From Paramecium octaurelia (Eukaryota; Ciliophora; Oligohymenophorea; Peniculida; Parameciidae): DNA of 64,000 nucleotides. The notes under the pieces were generated by a model that was given only the letters and a program-made list of their open reading frames with translations, made no database searches and was not told the DNA's origin. Of the stretch, positions 1 to 12,500 are shown one piece after another; position 1 is the first letter of the stretch; every line of letters starts with the position of its first letter. Made by a program: the position numbers and the translations under genes. Location of the stretch: positions 36,457 through 100,456 of the forward strand of contig CAJJDP010000094.1 of assembly GCA_905182995.1 (NCBI GenBank), written 5' to 3'.

Positions 1-497
1 AATATCATCGATAGGCTAATATTAATTTACTTTTTAGATTATTTATTATATTTTTTCTTGTTTATAATATGGCTATTTCCAGTCATTTTAGAAGAAAGAA
101 TCCATTTAAACTTTCGTTCTAAGTTGAATTTTATTAATACCGATATTCGGTGATTGCAATTTGATCAGACTGAAGATTTTATTATGATTTTTGATTAATT
201 AAATCAATCCATTCATTTCTCTGTGTTAATTATAATCTAGAACGATAACTAGTTTAAGGAGTTTAGACCTAAACATTATCTTTATATTTTGATTGTTAAT
301 TTCGTTTACTCGCTGTAGTATGTAAAGATGTACTTGGAGTTTTCTTTGATTTTTGTAGTTCTTTCAGAACAAATGTTAGAGAACTTAAATTCTACGCTTT
401 CAATTTGTTGCAAACTAGATTGGCTCTTCTATTGATAAACATAAAAGCAATACTAATAAATGTTCATCAATTTGGGTTTCTGACTTTGTTGATCCAT
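1..497 (-). CDS. Hypothetical protein, N-terminal part, cut by window edge
   Basis: The ATG is at 497-495 on the minus strand and the frame stays open to base 1 with TAA/TAG read as Gln, so the C-terminus lies outside the window. One intron at 249-268 (20 nt, GTC..TAG) is needed; without it the frame meets TGA. About 159 residues are visible, starting MDQQSQKPKLMN, with a beta-rich stretch and a hydrophobic LVIVLDYN strand after the intron. I do not recognise the family. The stop of the next minus-strand gene lies 42 bp upstream of this start, a normal tandem spacing in Paramecium. Confidence 0.7.
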
Positions 498-539
498 TTT
501 TAATATTAATATATTTATATAAATAAATAATATTTAGTA

Positions 540-3500
540 TCATAATATTCCCCAGGCATTCTATCCCTTCCTGTTTAAGATATGCGTGCTTCCTCCGGAT
601 TCCATTAACAAATCCGCAATCTTGTAGTGCCCATATGCCAAAGCCAAATGAACTGCAGTGTTGCCATCATCCTTCTTTAGTAATACTATACATTTTAAAT
701 ATTGATGTCTGCACCCCTCTTGATGAGCTCATGAACAATCTCTATGCATCCACACTAAACAGCTATAATTAGGAAAGTATCCCCGCTTTAAAAAGGAGTA
801 TCTAGTTAAGCTTCTGGAATGAACTAGATATTATCGATAAACTAATATTCGTAATTTCAATACTTCAGTATAATTATGATCGTAGATGGCCAACTTAATT
901 TATTAAATTTATTCTAATTTTTATCTTCTTGAAGACTCCTTAATGTGAGTTCTCATTCTTAACGAATGCATGTACATACTCAAGCAGTTCTTAAATTATT
1001 CAAAACAAATACCACATTGTTTTTCAAATGATGAGAGTTGTATAATTCGCACAAGTCTTGCTGAGAATCTTCATCCGGAGAACGTAAATTTCGGCCAGAT
1101 TATATTTAATTGGATGCTTAGGTAACTTGTTATTGTTATGTTTATGGAGTTTTCACAACTTAACCAGACTAAGGAGTTTCTTCTTAAGGAGAACTTAATG
1201 AAGAACTCATATCCTATTAAGAACTATTCAAATCAATGTGTTTGGAACTCATAACTCGAAACACAGATTATTATGATGTTTGAGTAGGTTTTGTTATTAA
1301 AATGGTTGAAGTTTGAGTGAATAAATTTGAATTCTATTAATTTGACTATTATAAAGTATTTGATAAATCACCAGATTGCATAGCTTTTCTATTCCACTAT
1401 TGTAGTTAATTTACTTGAAGAGATTCCTATTTTGTAAGATATCTTTAAGATTATTAAGGTATCTTCCCACCTGTCTAGTTTTTCTTGTTGTTTGAATCTT
1501 TAACAGACTCTTTATTTGAACTTTTTTTTTGACTTTTAATTTATGAACTTTGTTATTGTTGTTGCTGTTGAAAGGGTGAGGATTGATCATTTATTTCCAA
1601 TTACTCTTGAATTGTAGTCGAAACTACAGGATCTTAATGCTCAAAATCAATAATTCTGGTTGAACAGAGATATCTCCCAATTAGGATTTAAGAATATCTC
1701 ATTTCAATTGCCTAAAAGGCCATAGAATTCAATTATGAATTTTTCTGAAATTTTTGCAATTTCTAATTTGCAATTTGATCCTTATCCTAAACCAATTCCA
1801 TCTGAAATTCTTCACAAACGGAAACACTGTAACTTAACAAAATGTTTTTGGCTGAAGATTCCAAAATATTCAAAATTGGCTAAATAGTTAACGGTGTATG
1901 AAAGGTTTCACGAATTTTCTTTATCATAACTAATGTTCCTGTGGATAGCTCTATAGATCAATTTATTTTTTACATTTTTAATCAGCTTGTTAATCATTAA
2001 AGAAGTGAGTTTAATCATTTTGCTAGTTTGATGTCTCTTTAAGAGATTTTTTTCTTTTAGAAGTCTTTTTATTTTGTTATGATGGTTCTAGCTTTAATTT
2101 ATTTAAATTGTTACTTATGGGAATCAAGGGACTCTCCAACAATTTATCTAAGGATACTTCAGATTCTGAATCATCACTAGATTCTGTATTGTCATAAGAT
2201 GTTTCGTTATCATAATCAAAGATTAACTCTTCAGATTCTATTTAATATTTCGACAATCTTATTCCCAAAAATTAGATTTTGTCTGCTAATGATTCATTCG
2301 TGATTTTTCTCTATCTCATTCCCTACTCTATTGTTGACATTATTGTGAAAGCAGTGTTCATTAGTGTATTGCTATTTGGAGATGGAAAATTTGATCTAAA
2401 ATTTTATTCGATTTCTTCTAAATTTTCTTTTGTATAATTGGATTTCTATATCAGCTTATATAACTTATTTTGATAATAAACTCGAACATATAGCCCAGGC
2501 TATTAATCTTATATGAATGAATACTTTATTGAATTCATTTTACTATTCAAGTTTTGATACATCATCCTAAGTCACTCCTTATTGAACTGATAGTCTAGAA
2601 ACTCTTTTTGTTTTTACATTGACAAAAGTTGAATTATAATCCAATTTCTTAGTAGAGGCAAGTTATAGATGATTACTTGACGATAGCTAAGAAATAGGAA
2701 GGATTCTTGGAGTTAGTTTCGGTGAGATGTTTTATAATTACGACATTTCTTCATTAAAGAAAATATTATTCTGATAGATATGCTTTGGTTTATTAAATTA
2801 GTACACTGCCTTGTCAACATTTTCAAAGGTTACAGTTAAATTTATTTGTATTTTTTCAGATCCCTTGATGTCTTTCTAATGGAATTGGAGTTCTTCATTC
2901 CTTTCATTTACCTTGTCTGATATTCCTAATTGAATATTGGCTTGTAATTTTGGAACAAAACTAGCAGATTTCCTTTAAGATTTAGGAAGTAAGGAAAAGG
3001 ATTCTAATTGTAACATATTTCTAGAATTTGTTCCATGTATTAAATTAATCTTTCTTTAGAATGCCTTAGTTGATGCACTAAACTGTTCCACATTTATGAA
3101 ACGAGACTGTCTTTTGATTTCCGTTGTTTTGATGCATTATTTCCTGCAGGTTGTTTTTTTCATTTGTATTAATTTAGAGGCCAGCACCTAATTTCCAGGT
3201 TCGAATTTAGTTTGTATGGACTTTCTCTCATTTTCATGATAAGTATTAAACTCAGTTGATATAAGGAGATTAAATAATGACTAATTATATAAGATAATAC
3301 TTTCCTAGGTGGAGTGCGAAAGGATTTTTGAACTGCCGATTTAAAACGTGACTTGAGGGAAAGTTTGCTTACTGATAATAGGTCTTCTTAGTTCTGTGTG
3401 ATATCGGAAGAATGGAGTAAGATATTGGACTTATTCAAAATTAATTACTTATCATCTACACTTTTTTCGCCATTAGTTCTTCCCTCGTCACTATGTTCCT

Positions 3501-3909
3501 CAATTGCAGCAGTTGGTTCTGTCATGATATTTATATAAGGCATTCTTTGTACTTCTATTTTAGGTTCGGGTGACAGTTTGGGAAGTAAGGGAATGCGGAT
3601 TTAAGGTTGTTTTTTTGAAATGTACAAGTAAGGTGTGTTGGAATGCTCTGAAACGTATTTAACTCTTTCTACATTTTTCTTTTAAATTTTCCTATTTTCA
3701 TGCAAGGTCACAATCTTGGATCTGGGGGATACCAAATCAGTTTTCTTTGGATTCTTTTGATGTGATATGGAACTCATCTTAGTGGGAATTGATTGAACTG
3801 ATCTGATTGATTGATTTTGGGAGAGAAAGCTGGTTAAAAAACTGGGGTTTTCTTTGGGACTTAGGAAGCTTCCATGAGATGATAAAGAAAATGGATTAGC
3901 ATAATTCAT
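540..3909 (-). CDS. Large Ser/Gln-rich protein with C-terminal ankyrin repeats
   Basis: The predicted protein has 1078 residues: ATG at 3909, TGA at 540-542, introns at 3281-3300, 2499-2523, 1951-1973, 990-1012, 842-863 and 672-691, with the exon sum exactly divisible by three. The first 850 residues are low complexity (Ser, Asn, Gln, Lys), with an acidic patch around 2160-2230 and a Gln run around 1560. The last 110 residues are ankyrin repeats, including GADINIQN and DDGNTAVHLALAYGHYKIAD. The 990-1012 intron ends in AAG and is the least certain. If it is not spliced, the frame stops at TGA and the ankyrin part would be a separate gene starting at 956 only about 25 bp downstream, which is less likely. 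Ankyrin repeats usually bind proteins; the partner is unknown. An apparent plus-strand ORF at 970-2030 is only the shadow of this gene. Confidence 0.72.
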
Positions 3910-3922
3910 TTATAAAAATTAT

Positions 3923-5774
3923 ATGCAACAACTAAAGCCAAAAATAAAGCCCCCTTTTTTGTTGGATGGGGTGTCAGCTGCGAGAAGAGGAAAGGTGCTC
4001 GATTACAAGGCTGAGAAGGATAGTCATTTAGAATAATACTTCTTTAATATGCAAATGAGATAACAAGTGATCAAAATGAAACAAGATAGGATGAGCCATA
4101 GAAATCTGGCTCCTCAGCAATCAAAGTCCTTTGATTAAACTATAGTAAGGATGAATACATAAAGTTTAGCATCAATAAAAATAAAATCAACCATTAAATT
4201 AATCCAGCTCACCTCAGCATAAGACAGCTACTAAAGTCTCCAACACTCAAAAAGTTCCAAATGTATCAAGATCATTATCTAAAGAACACTTTGTAACATT
4301 TCTGGATTCTCTCATTACAACAGTACAGAATGTTTAACAGTTAGTAATTACATATTTTCCTTAAGATTAAATGGACAATAAAATATCGAAATAGCAAGAT
4401 GAATTACGAAAAATTAGTTAAGCAACCGAATAATTGAGCAGAAAATTGCGAACAAATTCTTTGGGTAGTAAAAAAGAAGTAGAGAATGTCAAAACTCAAA
4501 AGAACTTTTCAAAATTGCCTTAAATCAAGAAGAGCGAGGGTCTTGTAAGTAAGACCTAAAGAGGAAGAGAATAATAATATAAAATCCACAATTAAGCAAC
4601 TAAAAACATTAATACTGCCTCAAAGACACTAGAGAGAAATCAAAATATTGAGTTGTAGGAAACAGACGATCATAATTTTGGTTTTCAAAATTATGAATCT
4701 GTGTAAGACAATACTATCAAAAAGACCATCACAGATAAGCCTGTAGATCAAATCTAAAGTCACAGAGAGCCCGATTCTTAATAATAAAAGTTATTATAAA
4801 TAAGATCTGATTAAACAACCTAACTTCCCTCAGTCAGGAGTTCATAATAATAAAAACCCGTTTATTAGTATAAGAAATATCATAAAGAAATTCAATTGGT
4901 CTTAACCAAACCCAAATAGCATAAAAATGAAATATAGTTAGTTTCACAATCTCCAGAATAATACAAAAGCAAAAGCGTTGGTAATAAGGACTACTTATAG
5001 AAAAGTTAATCTAAGAATTTGAAAAAATTAGATTTTAAAAAAATCACATCTCACAATATGTCCAAACCTGAACAGCAAAAATCTAAAAAAATACTTAGTG
5101 GCTAAGAAGATGCCATTAAGAAATCTAATACTCCTCCCATTCTAATTAAGATTACAGAGATTGATAAATAACCTAAGGTAGATGAACCTATGAATGAGGT
5201 TTAAGTTGAAGTAGTTGAGGAAGCTGTTTAGAATTTTTCTAATGATTCTGGGCTATTTTTAATTTAATAGTCCCAGAATTAAGAATAAACTCAAACATAA
5301 ACTTAAGATGAGGATAAGGATAAGGGGAAATTTAATGGAACTGCATTCTTCAAGATTGTGGAAGAAGAAGAAAAGAAAGATACCATTGGTAAGATGACTG
5401 AAAGCAATGAGATTTAGAGAGCAAATGCAAATGAAGAGGAGAATAAAGTAAAAGAATCTAATGATTAAGAAAAGCCATAGGACAATGCTTTCATAATTAT
5501 GATCCAAAATTAAGTTATTGAGAATGATCAGAAACTGTTGAAACAATAACAAACCAATTATAACACACTTAATGATGTAGAAAATGGCAGCTAAGTGTTG
5601 ATCAAGGCTGCGGAATCCATAGACCCATAAAGTGATTAGGATGTTGTCAATCCACTGGAAGATAGCGAGGACTAGCAAAGGGATCATTAGGAGAGCTTCT
5701 TGATTACTACCTTGGAGTAAAATAATTAATAGGTTATTGAATACTAGAAGGAAAATTTTGAATAAGAATCATGA
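3923..5774 (+). CDS. Gln/Lys-rich hypothetical protein, probably coiled coil
   Basis: ATG is at 3923 and TGA at 5772-5774, with one intron at 4145-4169 (25 nt, GTAAGG..TTTAG), giving 608 residues. In-frame TAA/TAG are frequent. The protein is charged and disordered. A helix-prone stretch (SLITTVQNVQQL, then DELRKISQATEQLSRKL) follows the intron, and the C-terminal third is acidic. No domain was recognised. The start codon lies only 13 bp from that of the divergent ankyrin gene, so both promoters must sit inside each other's 5' region or one start is further in. Confidence 0.72.
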
Positions 5775-5802
5775 TTTTATTATTATATATTTTTAATTAA
5801 CT

Positions 5803-8800
5803 ATGTTATCTAAAAAGAGTTTGATGTCATTAATGGGATATGTTCCTGCTTTGGTTGTGTAGTATTTTGCATAGCATGAATAGTATAAAATATTTGATTG
5901 TTGAGAATTAAGGAATTACCTGCAAAATAATCATTTTAAAGTGTTGTAATGTTCACAGATGTCTCAGGATTTACGAATCTGACAGAGAGTCTCTCAAAAT
6001 TAGGAAACGAAGGGCCAGAGTTAACAGCCTTCGTAATCAATAGATATATGGAATTACTGGTGAAGGCAATAAGTTAAAGTGGAGGTGATATTCTAAAGTT
6101 CGCTGGAGGTTGATATAATTATACTAATTCTAGATGCCATGATTGTTGTGTGGCCTCCATCTTACAAAACAGACATCATTTAGGTGCATGAAGAACTCCG
6201 TTTGACTTGCAGAATGGCACTTTAAAATGCATTGGATATCCAAAATAAATTAAATGATACATGCATATTGCCAGATTTGAAATTGTCAGTCAAAATAGGA
6301 TTTGGAATTGGGGATATCAACATTATCTATGTAGGAGGAGTCTACAATCGATCAGAATATTTGGCAACAGGAGAACCATTGTTGCAAGCATTCTAAAGTG
6401 AGCATTGTGCTACCAAAGGAGGAGAAACAATAATATCTAAGGAAGTCTATGAATTTGTAAAGGATTACTTTACATTTGAAACAATCAATCACGAAAATAA
6501 ATAGTTTTATCTGGTTAAGAAATTGAATGCCTACAGCAAAGTCAAATTAAAGGCTGAAGCGACTCTCATCAAAAATTCAATCATTTTGAATCCTAAAATA
6601 TAACAATAATTGGCAATGTTTGTCCCTGCAGCACTTAAGCCATATATGGAAATAGGATTGGAGAGATGGGGCAGTGAATTAAGAAGAGTAACTACAATGT
6701 TCATCAATTTGAGTATAGATTTATCAGATGCCAAAACAGATTCAGGATTACAGAGAATACAAAATGTAATCAAGACTGTTCAGTATTGTGTCTATACATT
6801 TGAAGGCTCTTTAAATAAACTATTAATGGATGATAAAGGTTCTACTTGTATTGCAGTCTTTGGATTACCACCTGTAAGTCATCAAAATGATCCAGTAAGA
6901 GCCATTTAATCAGCATTTCTATTATAGTCAGAATTGAAAAAGATCAAATGTAAAGTTTCAATTGGAATTTCCACTGGTATAGCATACTGTGGAGTGGTAG
7001 GAACTTCAGGGAGTCGAAGAGAATATTCAGTCTTAGGAGATTGTGTTAATTTGGCTGCTAGATTGATGTAAATTGCAACTTAACCATTTTCACCCTGTAT
7101 CTTAATAGATTAGACCAGTGCAAGTGATGCTTAGACTAAGATCTAATCCATTTTTTGGAGTGAAAGGAAAGTTAAAGGAAAGGAAAAAGGGGTATTGATA
7201 TACGAACCCTTAGCTTTGTAGGAGGATTTTAAGAAGATAAAAGATATCAATACTCATCTTGAATTTAGAATGATGAATACTCAATCTATGGTTAGCTTAT
7301 CCAACTTTAATTCTTCCTAATCATCAAAATCACTTCAATATCACAATAATCTATAATCGGTTATCGTGTTTGACAAATATCATAGTCATTGCAGAGAATA
7401 TGATGAGGAACTCTAACCCGTTGGCAGAAAATAAGAGATTAATTAAATAAAGAATTATATTTAAAAATTTTTAGATGAATTCAAAAAAAACAAATATGTT
7501 CAAAATAGATTGGTGTTGATTAAAGGTGAATATGGAATTGGTAAATCATTTTTAGCGAAAACTGTGCTTAAAAATATCGAATCTTTATAAAATAAAGAAA
7601 CCCTTTTGGAAATTATGATATCATCATTAAATCCATCCAGTAGATCAAAATTGTTGAATTCTATTAAAATTATCCTTAGAAATATTTTTCTTTCTTATGC
7701 ACAGAGATTAAACAAAGCTGCTAATGTTGAATTAATATAATAAATTTACGAATGTGATTCTCATTTTGCAAATATAATTAGTTAAGTTTTGAGTCTTACT
7801 GTAAATGATATAAAAGCCAATACAATTAGGGAAGATTTAACTTTAGCAAAATCAATTAAAAAATTTGTCTATAGACTCTTCAGCTTGTATTTAGAACAAG
7901 AATAAGGATAAATCTAAAATGAAATGCAAAATGAGGATTAAATATAGGAGTACTATTCTCAAGCACTAATAATAATGATTGATGATATGCAAGACACTGA
8001 TGATGGATCATTATATCTCTTGAAATCTATTCTCAAAAACTTTAAGAATATTTTAGTTATTGGTTGTATCCGAAATAAATTTAAGGAGTTTTCCTTCTTT
8101 GATAATTCTAATAATTAATCTGATTGCTAATCAGAATTTTTAACTAAAATCATTAAAAAGCAAACAAACAATCTGACAATAAATTTGAAAGGACTTAAAT
8201 AGACTGAGTAGCTGTAAGATTTATTTGAAAAATATTTCAAGATCAAATCTTTTGTCTGTATGGAAGAAGATTAAAAGAATCAAGAATAAACAATGTTTGC
8301 ACGCAGGAAAAGAACTTCATCTATAGATGATATTTATGAAATGGTTGAATTACTAAAAAAAGTCAGAGATCCATTAATGTTTTGGGAGTCTAAGCCTGAA
8401 TTAGAGGAGATGGATTTCAATTCTGTTTGTATTAATTATTTATATGTGATAACATGTGGCCATCCATTAAAAGTGATCTACCTGATGAAACATTTATTGG
8501 ATAATCATTACATAATTCTCGATGAGTAAAGAAATCTCGGGATGGCTTCAAAGAAATTCCGCACACTTATTAAACATGAAGAATGGTTAGACATTGATAC
8601 TCCATTGATGGCTGTTTAAATCAATGGTCCTTATATTGATAAATTAACTGCATTACAGTAATTAATATTGAAATAAGCTTGTGTAATTGGAGACATATTT
8701 GACATCTAAACATTGAATTATGTGAATCCATTTAAAGATTTTATTAAACAAAAACTCTTAATAAATGAATTGAACTCTCTTTATGAATAAGGTCTATTAG

Positions 8801-9925
8801 ATATAATGAATATGGAGGTGGAAAATATTTATTATAGATTCTCTTATTCATTTTTTAGAGAGACAATCTATTAAAGAATGACTTATGCACAAAGAAGACA
8901 AGCACATAAAAATGTGGCTTTGGCATTATAGAAGATCCCTCAACCCTTTGATTATCATAATAACAAAGAGTACACGAGAATGCAATATCATTGGACCTAA
9001 GCCTAAAATAGAAATTCAGTAATTGTAGATGAAGGCACTTTGTTACCAAAATTGACACTGTTTGAAAAGAAATAATTGATAATAAAAAAGATTAAATAAT
9101 TATTAGATTAAAATCGAAGAAATGTGCTATTGAAATCTGGATATATCAACAAAAGATCTGAGAAGGGGTTATAATGGAACTGGCGGTTTTGTGTGATATC
9201 AAGTGAATGTTTAATGTAAGTAAATTTGTGATAAATTTAGAGTTTCCCAAGAGGATGATAATCCTGAGCATATTTTAACTATCTACTTGAAACACATTCA
9301 ACTAATAGAGAGAGAGTTTAACTCCTAGTATTTCACTTTAACTGTCACTACTTCTCAATGGAGTAGAGGTAACCAAGTATTTGAGAATTATAGAAAAGTT
9401 TAATTTGCTCTTGAGACAGAAGATGAATTGAATGAATGGGTTACTTATTTAGAATTTGCTAAGGCTTATGCTATTTATATGGATTTTGTATATAATTTTG
9501 GAAAAATCTCGTTTCCATTGTCATCAAATGAATATGATTTTCAATTAAAAAGTGAATTGTAACATGACAACAGAAGAATTGCAAGATTAGGTTTAATCGA
9601 TTCTAACATGGGAGCTGAGAAAATTTAGGTGAGACATACAAAAGCATCTACAAGCAGACCTACTATGTAACGAAAGCATAAACCAAGAAAGTCAAGCTTG
9701 TTTGCTGATGGATATAGAGGGAGTACTTCAAGTTCTTAATAGAATACTTCATTATGTAATCATATAATTATAGTTTGATTAGAACAGCAGAAAGGGTACG
9801 ATTAATCGGAATTAGTGTTGAATATTAAGACTTTACTATTAAACGCCCAGTTGTAATTATTAGCTCTGATTGTGAATAAGGCTACTAGTTAAAAGCAGAT
9901 TGTTTTGGGATAAAAACTTTTTTGA
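5803..9925 (+). CDS. Soluble-adenylyl-cyclase-like class III nucleotide cyclase with C-terminal PH domain
   Basis: The predicted protein has 1333 residues with introns at 5883-5905, 6109-6133, 9216-9240, 9723-9742 and 9853-9880, and the exon sum is divisible by three. Domain order follows human sAC (ADCY10). C1 cyclase domain has metal Asp in FTDVSGF (about residue 43) and KFAGDA (about 96). C2 domain has DDKGSTCIAVFGLP and EYSVLGDCVNLAARLM (about 400), which carries the Asn and Arg of the catalytic site. A P-loop NTPase segment (GEYGIGKS, about 560) follows. Near residue 1090 a PH domain starts (LKSGYINKR..WNWRFCVIS). It should convert ATP to cAMP in the cytosol; bicarbonate control is known for the family but cannot be judged here. 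There are no membrane segments. The PH domain suggests phosphoinositide or protein binding and is not part of human sAC. The next gene starts 49 bp downstream. Confidence 0.9.
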
Positions 9926-9974
9926 ACTAAATTTATATAATATATATATATTCATCAAATTTATAAGGCGGGAA

Positions 9975-11614
9975 ATGGAGGTCAGCAATATATTGAAAAT
10001 GTTGAATTATGCGGACATTCATTTTAGAAAAGATGGATTTAGTAGATTTAAAGAGTTGTATGGATCATACATTGACAGATCTCTTCTGGAAAAATTTGTG
10101 TATTTTGCAAAAGAACTTGCTTATGAATATCTAGAGAAGGATGAAGTCGAGAAAATAACTGAAATGATCAAGCAAGGGAAATAATCGAATTCCTTTGATT
10201 AAGTTACAATATTAAAAGAGAGAATAAGGAAATCAATAATCATATTAGAGTATTTCGAGTTAGATAGATTTACTTTTTAATGCACTCCTAAGGATAAATA
10301 TAATATGCAATTGAATAGATTGGCACATATCACCTAATTGTTGAAATAAGATCCTCGTTACGTATTTGGTTACTAAAGCAATGATGAAATTTCAATTAGT
10401 TCAATTGGCACTGCAAATGGGTCTACAGATAAAATCTATTACATATTGGGGTATACAATAATAGTATAATAGAATATTGATATAGCTTGGTAATCACTAT
10501 TATTTGAGTGATGGGGATGACAAAATTAAGATAAACTTATAGAATGCTCATAATAAGAGTTTTTTTAAAAATGACAATCCTGAATAAGTGGACATTGGAT
10601 TAGCAAATTTGGGGAGTGTTTTGATGATGGTAGGAGAGTGGAATGATCATCATGGGTATTTCTAGGTCACCAATTTTACTATTCCATTTGTAATTATGTA
10701 TAACTAATAATAAGTTTAATTTGAAAAAGAATATTAAATCACAAATGGAAAATTCAGACTTAAAAGAAATATTGTAATTGGATACTTTTGGAGTTTACAA
10801 TAAAATCCTTAAGTTTAGTTCTGCACAGGAGTATTAAACGATAGAGAGATAAAAAAGTTTAAATATATTTTTGAAAGATGACTTTGATAAAATATGGATA
10901 TTGTCCAATTTTAGTTTTGAAAGCTTATTATCAATCCAATCATTTGAACATTTGATTAAACAAGCAATAGAGTATAAGTTATCACCTCCTGGTGCAATAG
11001 TTTTTTTGGGGTAGTTTTCTAGTCAACAAATCCCGAATCATGAATCACTGTATGGGAATGAATTGGTGAAGATTATTAAACAATTTGCTGATTATCTACA
11101 GAAAACTTTACTATTTTTCATACCTTCTTACAATGATTTTCCATTAGCTTATTCTATGCCAAAAACACCTATTAATTTAACATTGTATATGAAGGAACCA
11201 ACATAGATGATGCATAGTTTGAGTAATCCTTGTAGGCTATCAATAAAAGGGTTCAATATTGTTATTGCAAGGAATGATATTTCGAAGGAAATAAGAAAGA
11301 ATCATATCCAATCATTTTAGGCTGGACATGAGCATCTATGTGAAACAATAATATCCTAATAATATTTGGGAACATTTTAGAGCAACCAGATTTGTTATAA
11401 ATGGAACTATGATTTCGCTATGCTGCTTGATCCCAGTGTTGATTTAGTTGTACTATGTGATCTAACTGCTGATTAATTCAAATACCAAACGATAATTAAT
11501 GAGACCTAAGTCATGAATCCTGGCAATTTTCAAAAATTAGATTTTGGAATAATAAGTTTCAATAACAAAAAATAAACGATGTGTTGTTAAACTGCTAATT
11601 TGAATTAGAAATGA
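9975..11614 (+). CDS. POLE2: DNA polymerase epsilon subunit 2 (B subunit)
   Basis: The predicted protein has 530 residues, close to the human protein, with introns at 10451-10472 and 10690-10714. The N-terminal region (IHFRKDGFSRFKELYG) resembles the small helical domain of POLE2/Dpb2. It is followed by an OB-like segment (GDDKIKINLQNA.. LGSVLMMVGEWND) and the calcineurin-like phosphoesterase fold that is inactive in eukaryotic B subunits (KIWILSNFSF, GAIVFLGQFSS, FFIPSYNDFP). The C-terminal block DLVVLCDLTADQF then VMNPGNF matches the conserved end of the family. It is the accessory subunit of the leading-strand replicase in the nucleus. ATG 9975 was chosen because it begins the N-terminal homology; an in-frame ATG at 9900 lies in AT-rich leader sequence. 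Confidence 0.92.
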
Positions 11615-11664
11615 ATTTCTTATTTATATTTCAAAAATCCCTCCAATATTATTATTTTATATTT

Positions 11665-12415
11665 ATGAAATCGAAACAATACACTCTCATCTCTATTGAA
11701 GGCAACATTGGATCTGGCAAAAGCACTCTACTAAGATTAATGTAATAGAAATATCCAGATGTAAATTATCTTTATAATTTTTAGTTGAGATTTATCGCAG
11801 AACCAGTTAATGAATGGTAAAGCATTAATGGAGATCCAACTTTGAATTTGTTGGGTTCCTTCTATGAAGAGCCATCAAGATGGGCTTACACTATGCAAGT
11901 TTATGCATTCTACAGCAGACTTAAGCATTGGAAGGAGGTTCTATCTGATACATTGAATCCTGAAGATAGACATCTCATTCTAAGTGAAAGGAGCATAGAA
12001 GCTGACAAAGAGATCTTTGCTGTCAATGGACATAAGAATGGGATGATAAACAATCTAGAATTTGCTTTGTATGAAAAATTCTATGATTGGCTCTGTGATG
12101 AAGTTTTCGGAAAAAAAATCCAAAAGCAAATGATCATATATTTACAAGTAGACCCAGATGTCTGCTATACAAGGATGCAAAAAAGAGCAAGAGATGAAGA
12201 AAAAGTATTACCGCCATTTTTATTATTTAAAGAATACCATTTCTAAAGAGTATCTGACTCAAATCCACAATAGACATGAAGAATGGCTATTAAGGGAAAC
12301 TCATCAAAACACATCTATACTAGTACTAAATGGAGATAAGGATTTCGAAAGTGATCTCGTGTAACAAAATAAATTGTTTAACTCTATCGATTAATTTTTA
12401 CAAGAATTATTTTGA
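11665..12415 (+). CDS. Deoxynucleoside kinase, copy 1
   Basis: The predicted protein has 232 residues with introns at 11761-11784 (24 nt, in frame) and 12205-12232 (28 nt). The P-loop is EGNIGSGKST near residues 12-21. Further family motifs are FIAEPVNEW, the ERS motif (LILSERSIEAD), the LID-region arginines (RMQKRARDEEK) and the C-terminal helix (EYLTQIHNRHEEWL). Enzymes of this family phosphorylate deoxynucleosides in the salvage pathway. Substrate preference among thymidine, deoxycytidine and deoxyguanosine cannot be read from the sequence. A second member lies at 48888-49628 and is clearly divergent, so this is not a recent tandem copy. Confidence 0.9.
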
Positions 12416-12500
12416 ATTTAATTAAGTTATTTATATATATCTATATGATTTATTTCAATTTCAAATACATTGATTCTAAAAAAAATTGGAATATATATAA

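Noticed and set aside
156-440. Plus-strand open frame of about 95 codons near the left edge
   Set aside because: It is the complement of the minus-strand edge gene (ATG 497), which needs only one good 20-nt intron and continues to the window edge.
540-956. Stand-alone small ankyrin gene starting at 956
   Set aside because: It would leave only about 25 bp after the previous stop. An intron at 990-1012 joins both parts with the total exon length divisible by three.
970-2030. Long plus-strand frame (about 350 codons with one TGA) opposite the ankyrin gene
   Set aside because: The minus strand in the same interval reads a Gln-rich protein continuous with the flanking exons through micro-introns. 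The plus-strand frame is its shadow and has an unexplained in-frame TGA at 1318.
5259-5687. Minus-strand hydrophobic ORF of 142 codons
   Set aside because: It is the antisense of the acidic, Lys/Glu-rich C-terminus of the plus-strand gene at 3923-5774. Antisense of such sequence always looks hydrophobic.
9723-9925. Functional cluster of DNA replication genes beginning here
   Set aside because: POLE2, dNK, MLH1 and cell-cycle genes are spread over 50 kb among unrelated genes on both strands. Ciliates lack operons, so chance is sufficient.
9754-9974. Independent small gene between the cyclase and POLE2
   Set aside because: Splicing a 20-nt intron at 9723-9742 and a 28-nt intron at 9853-9880 makes this the C-terminus of the cyclase.
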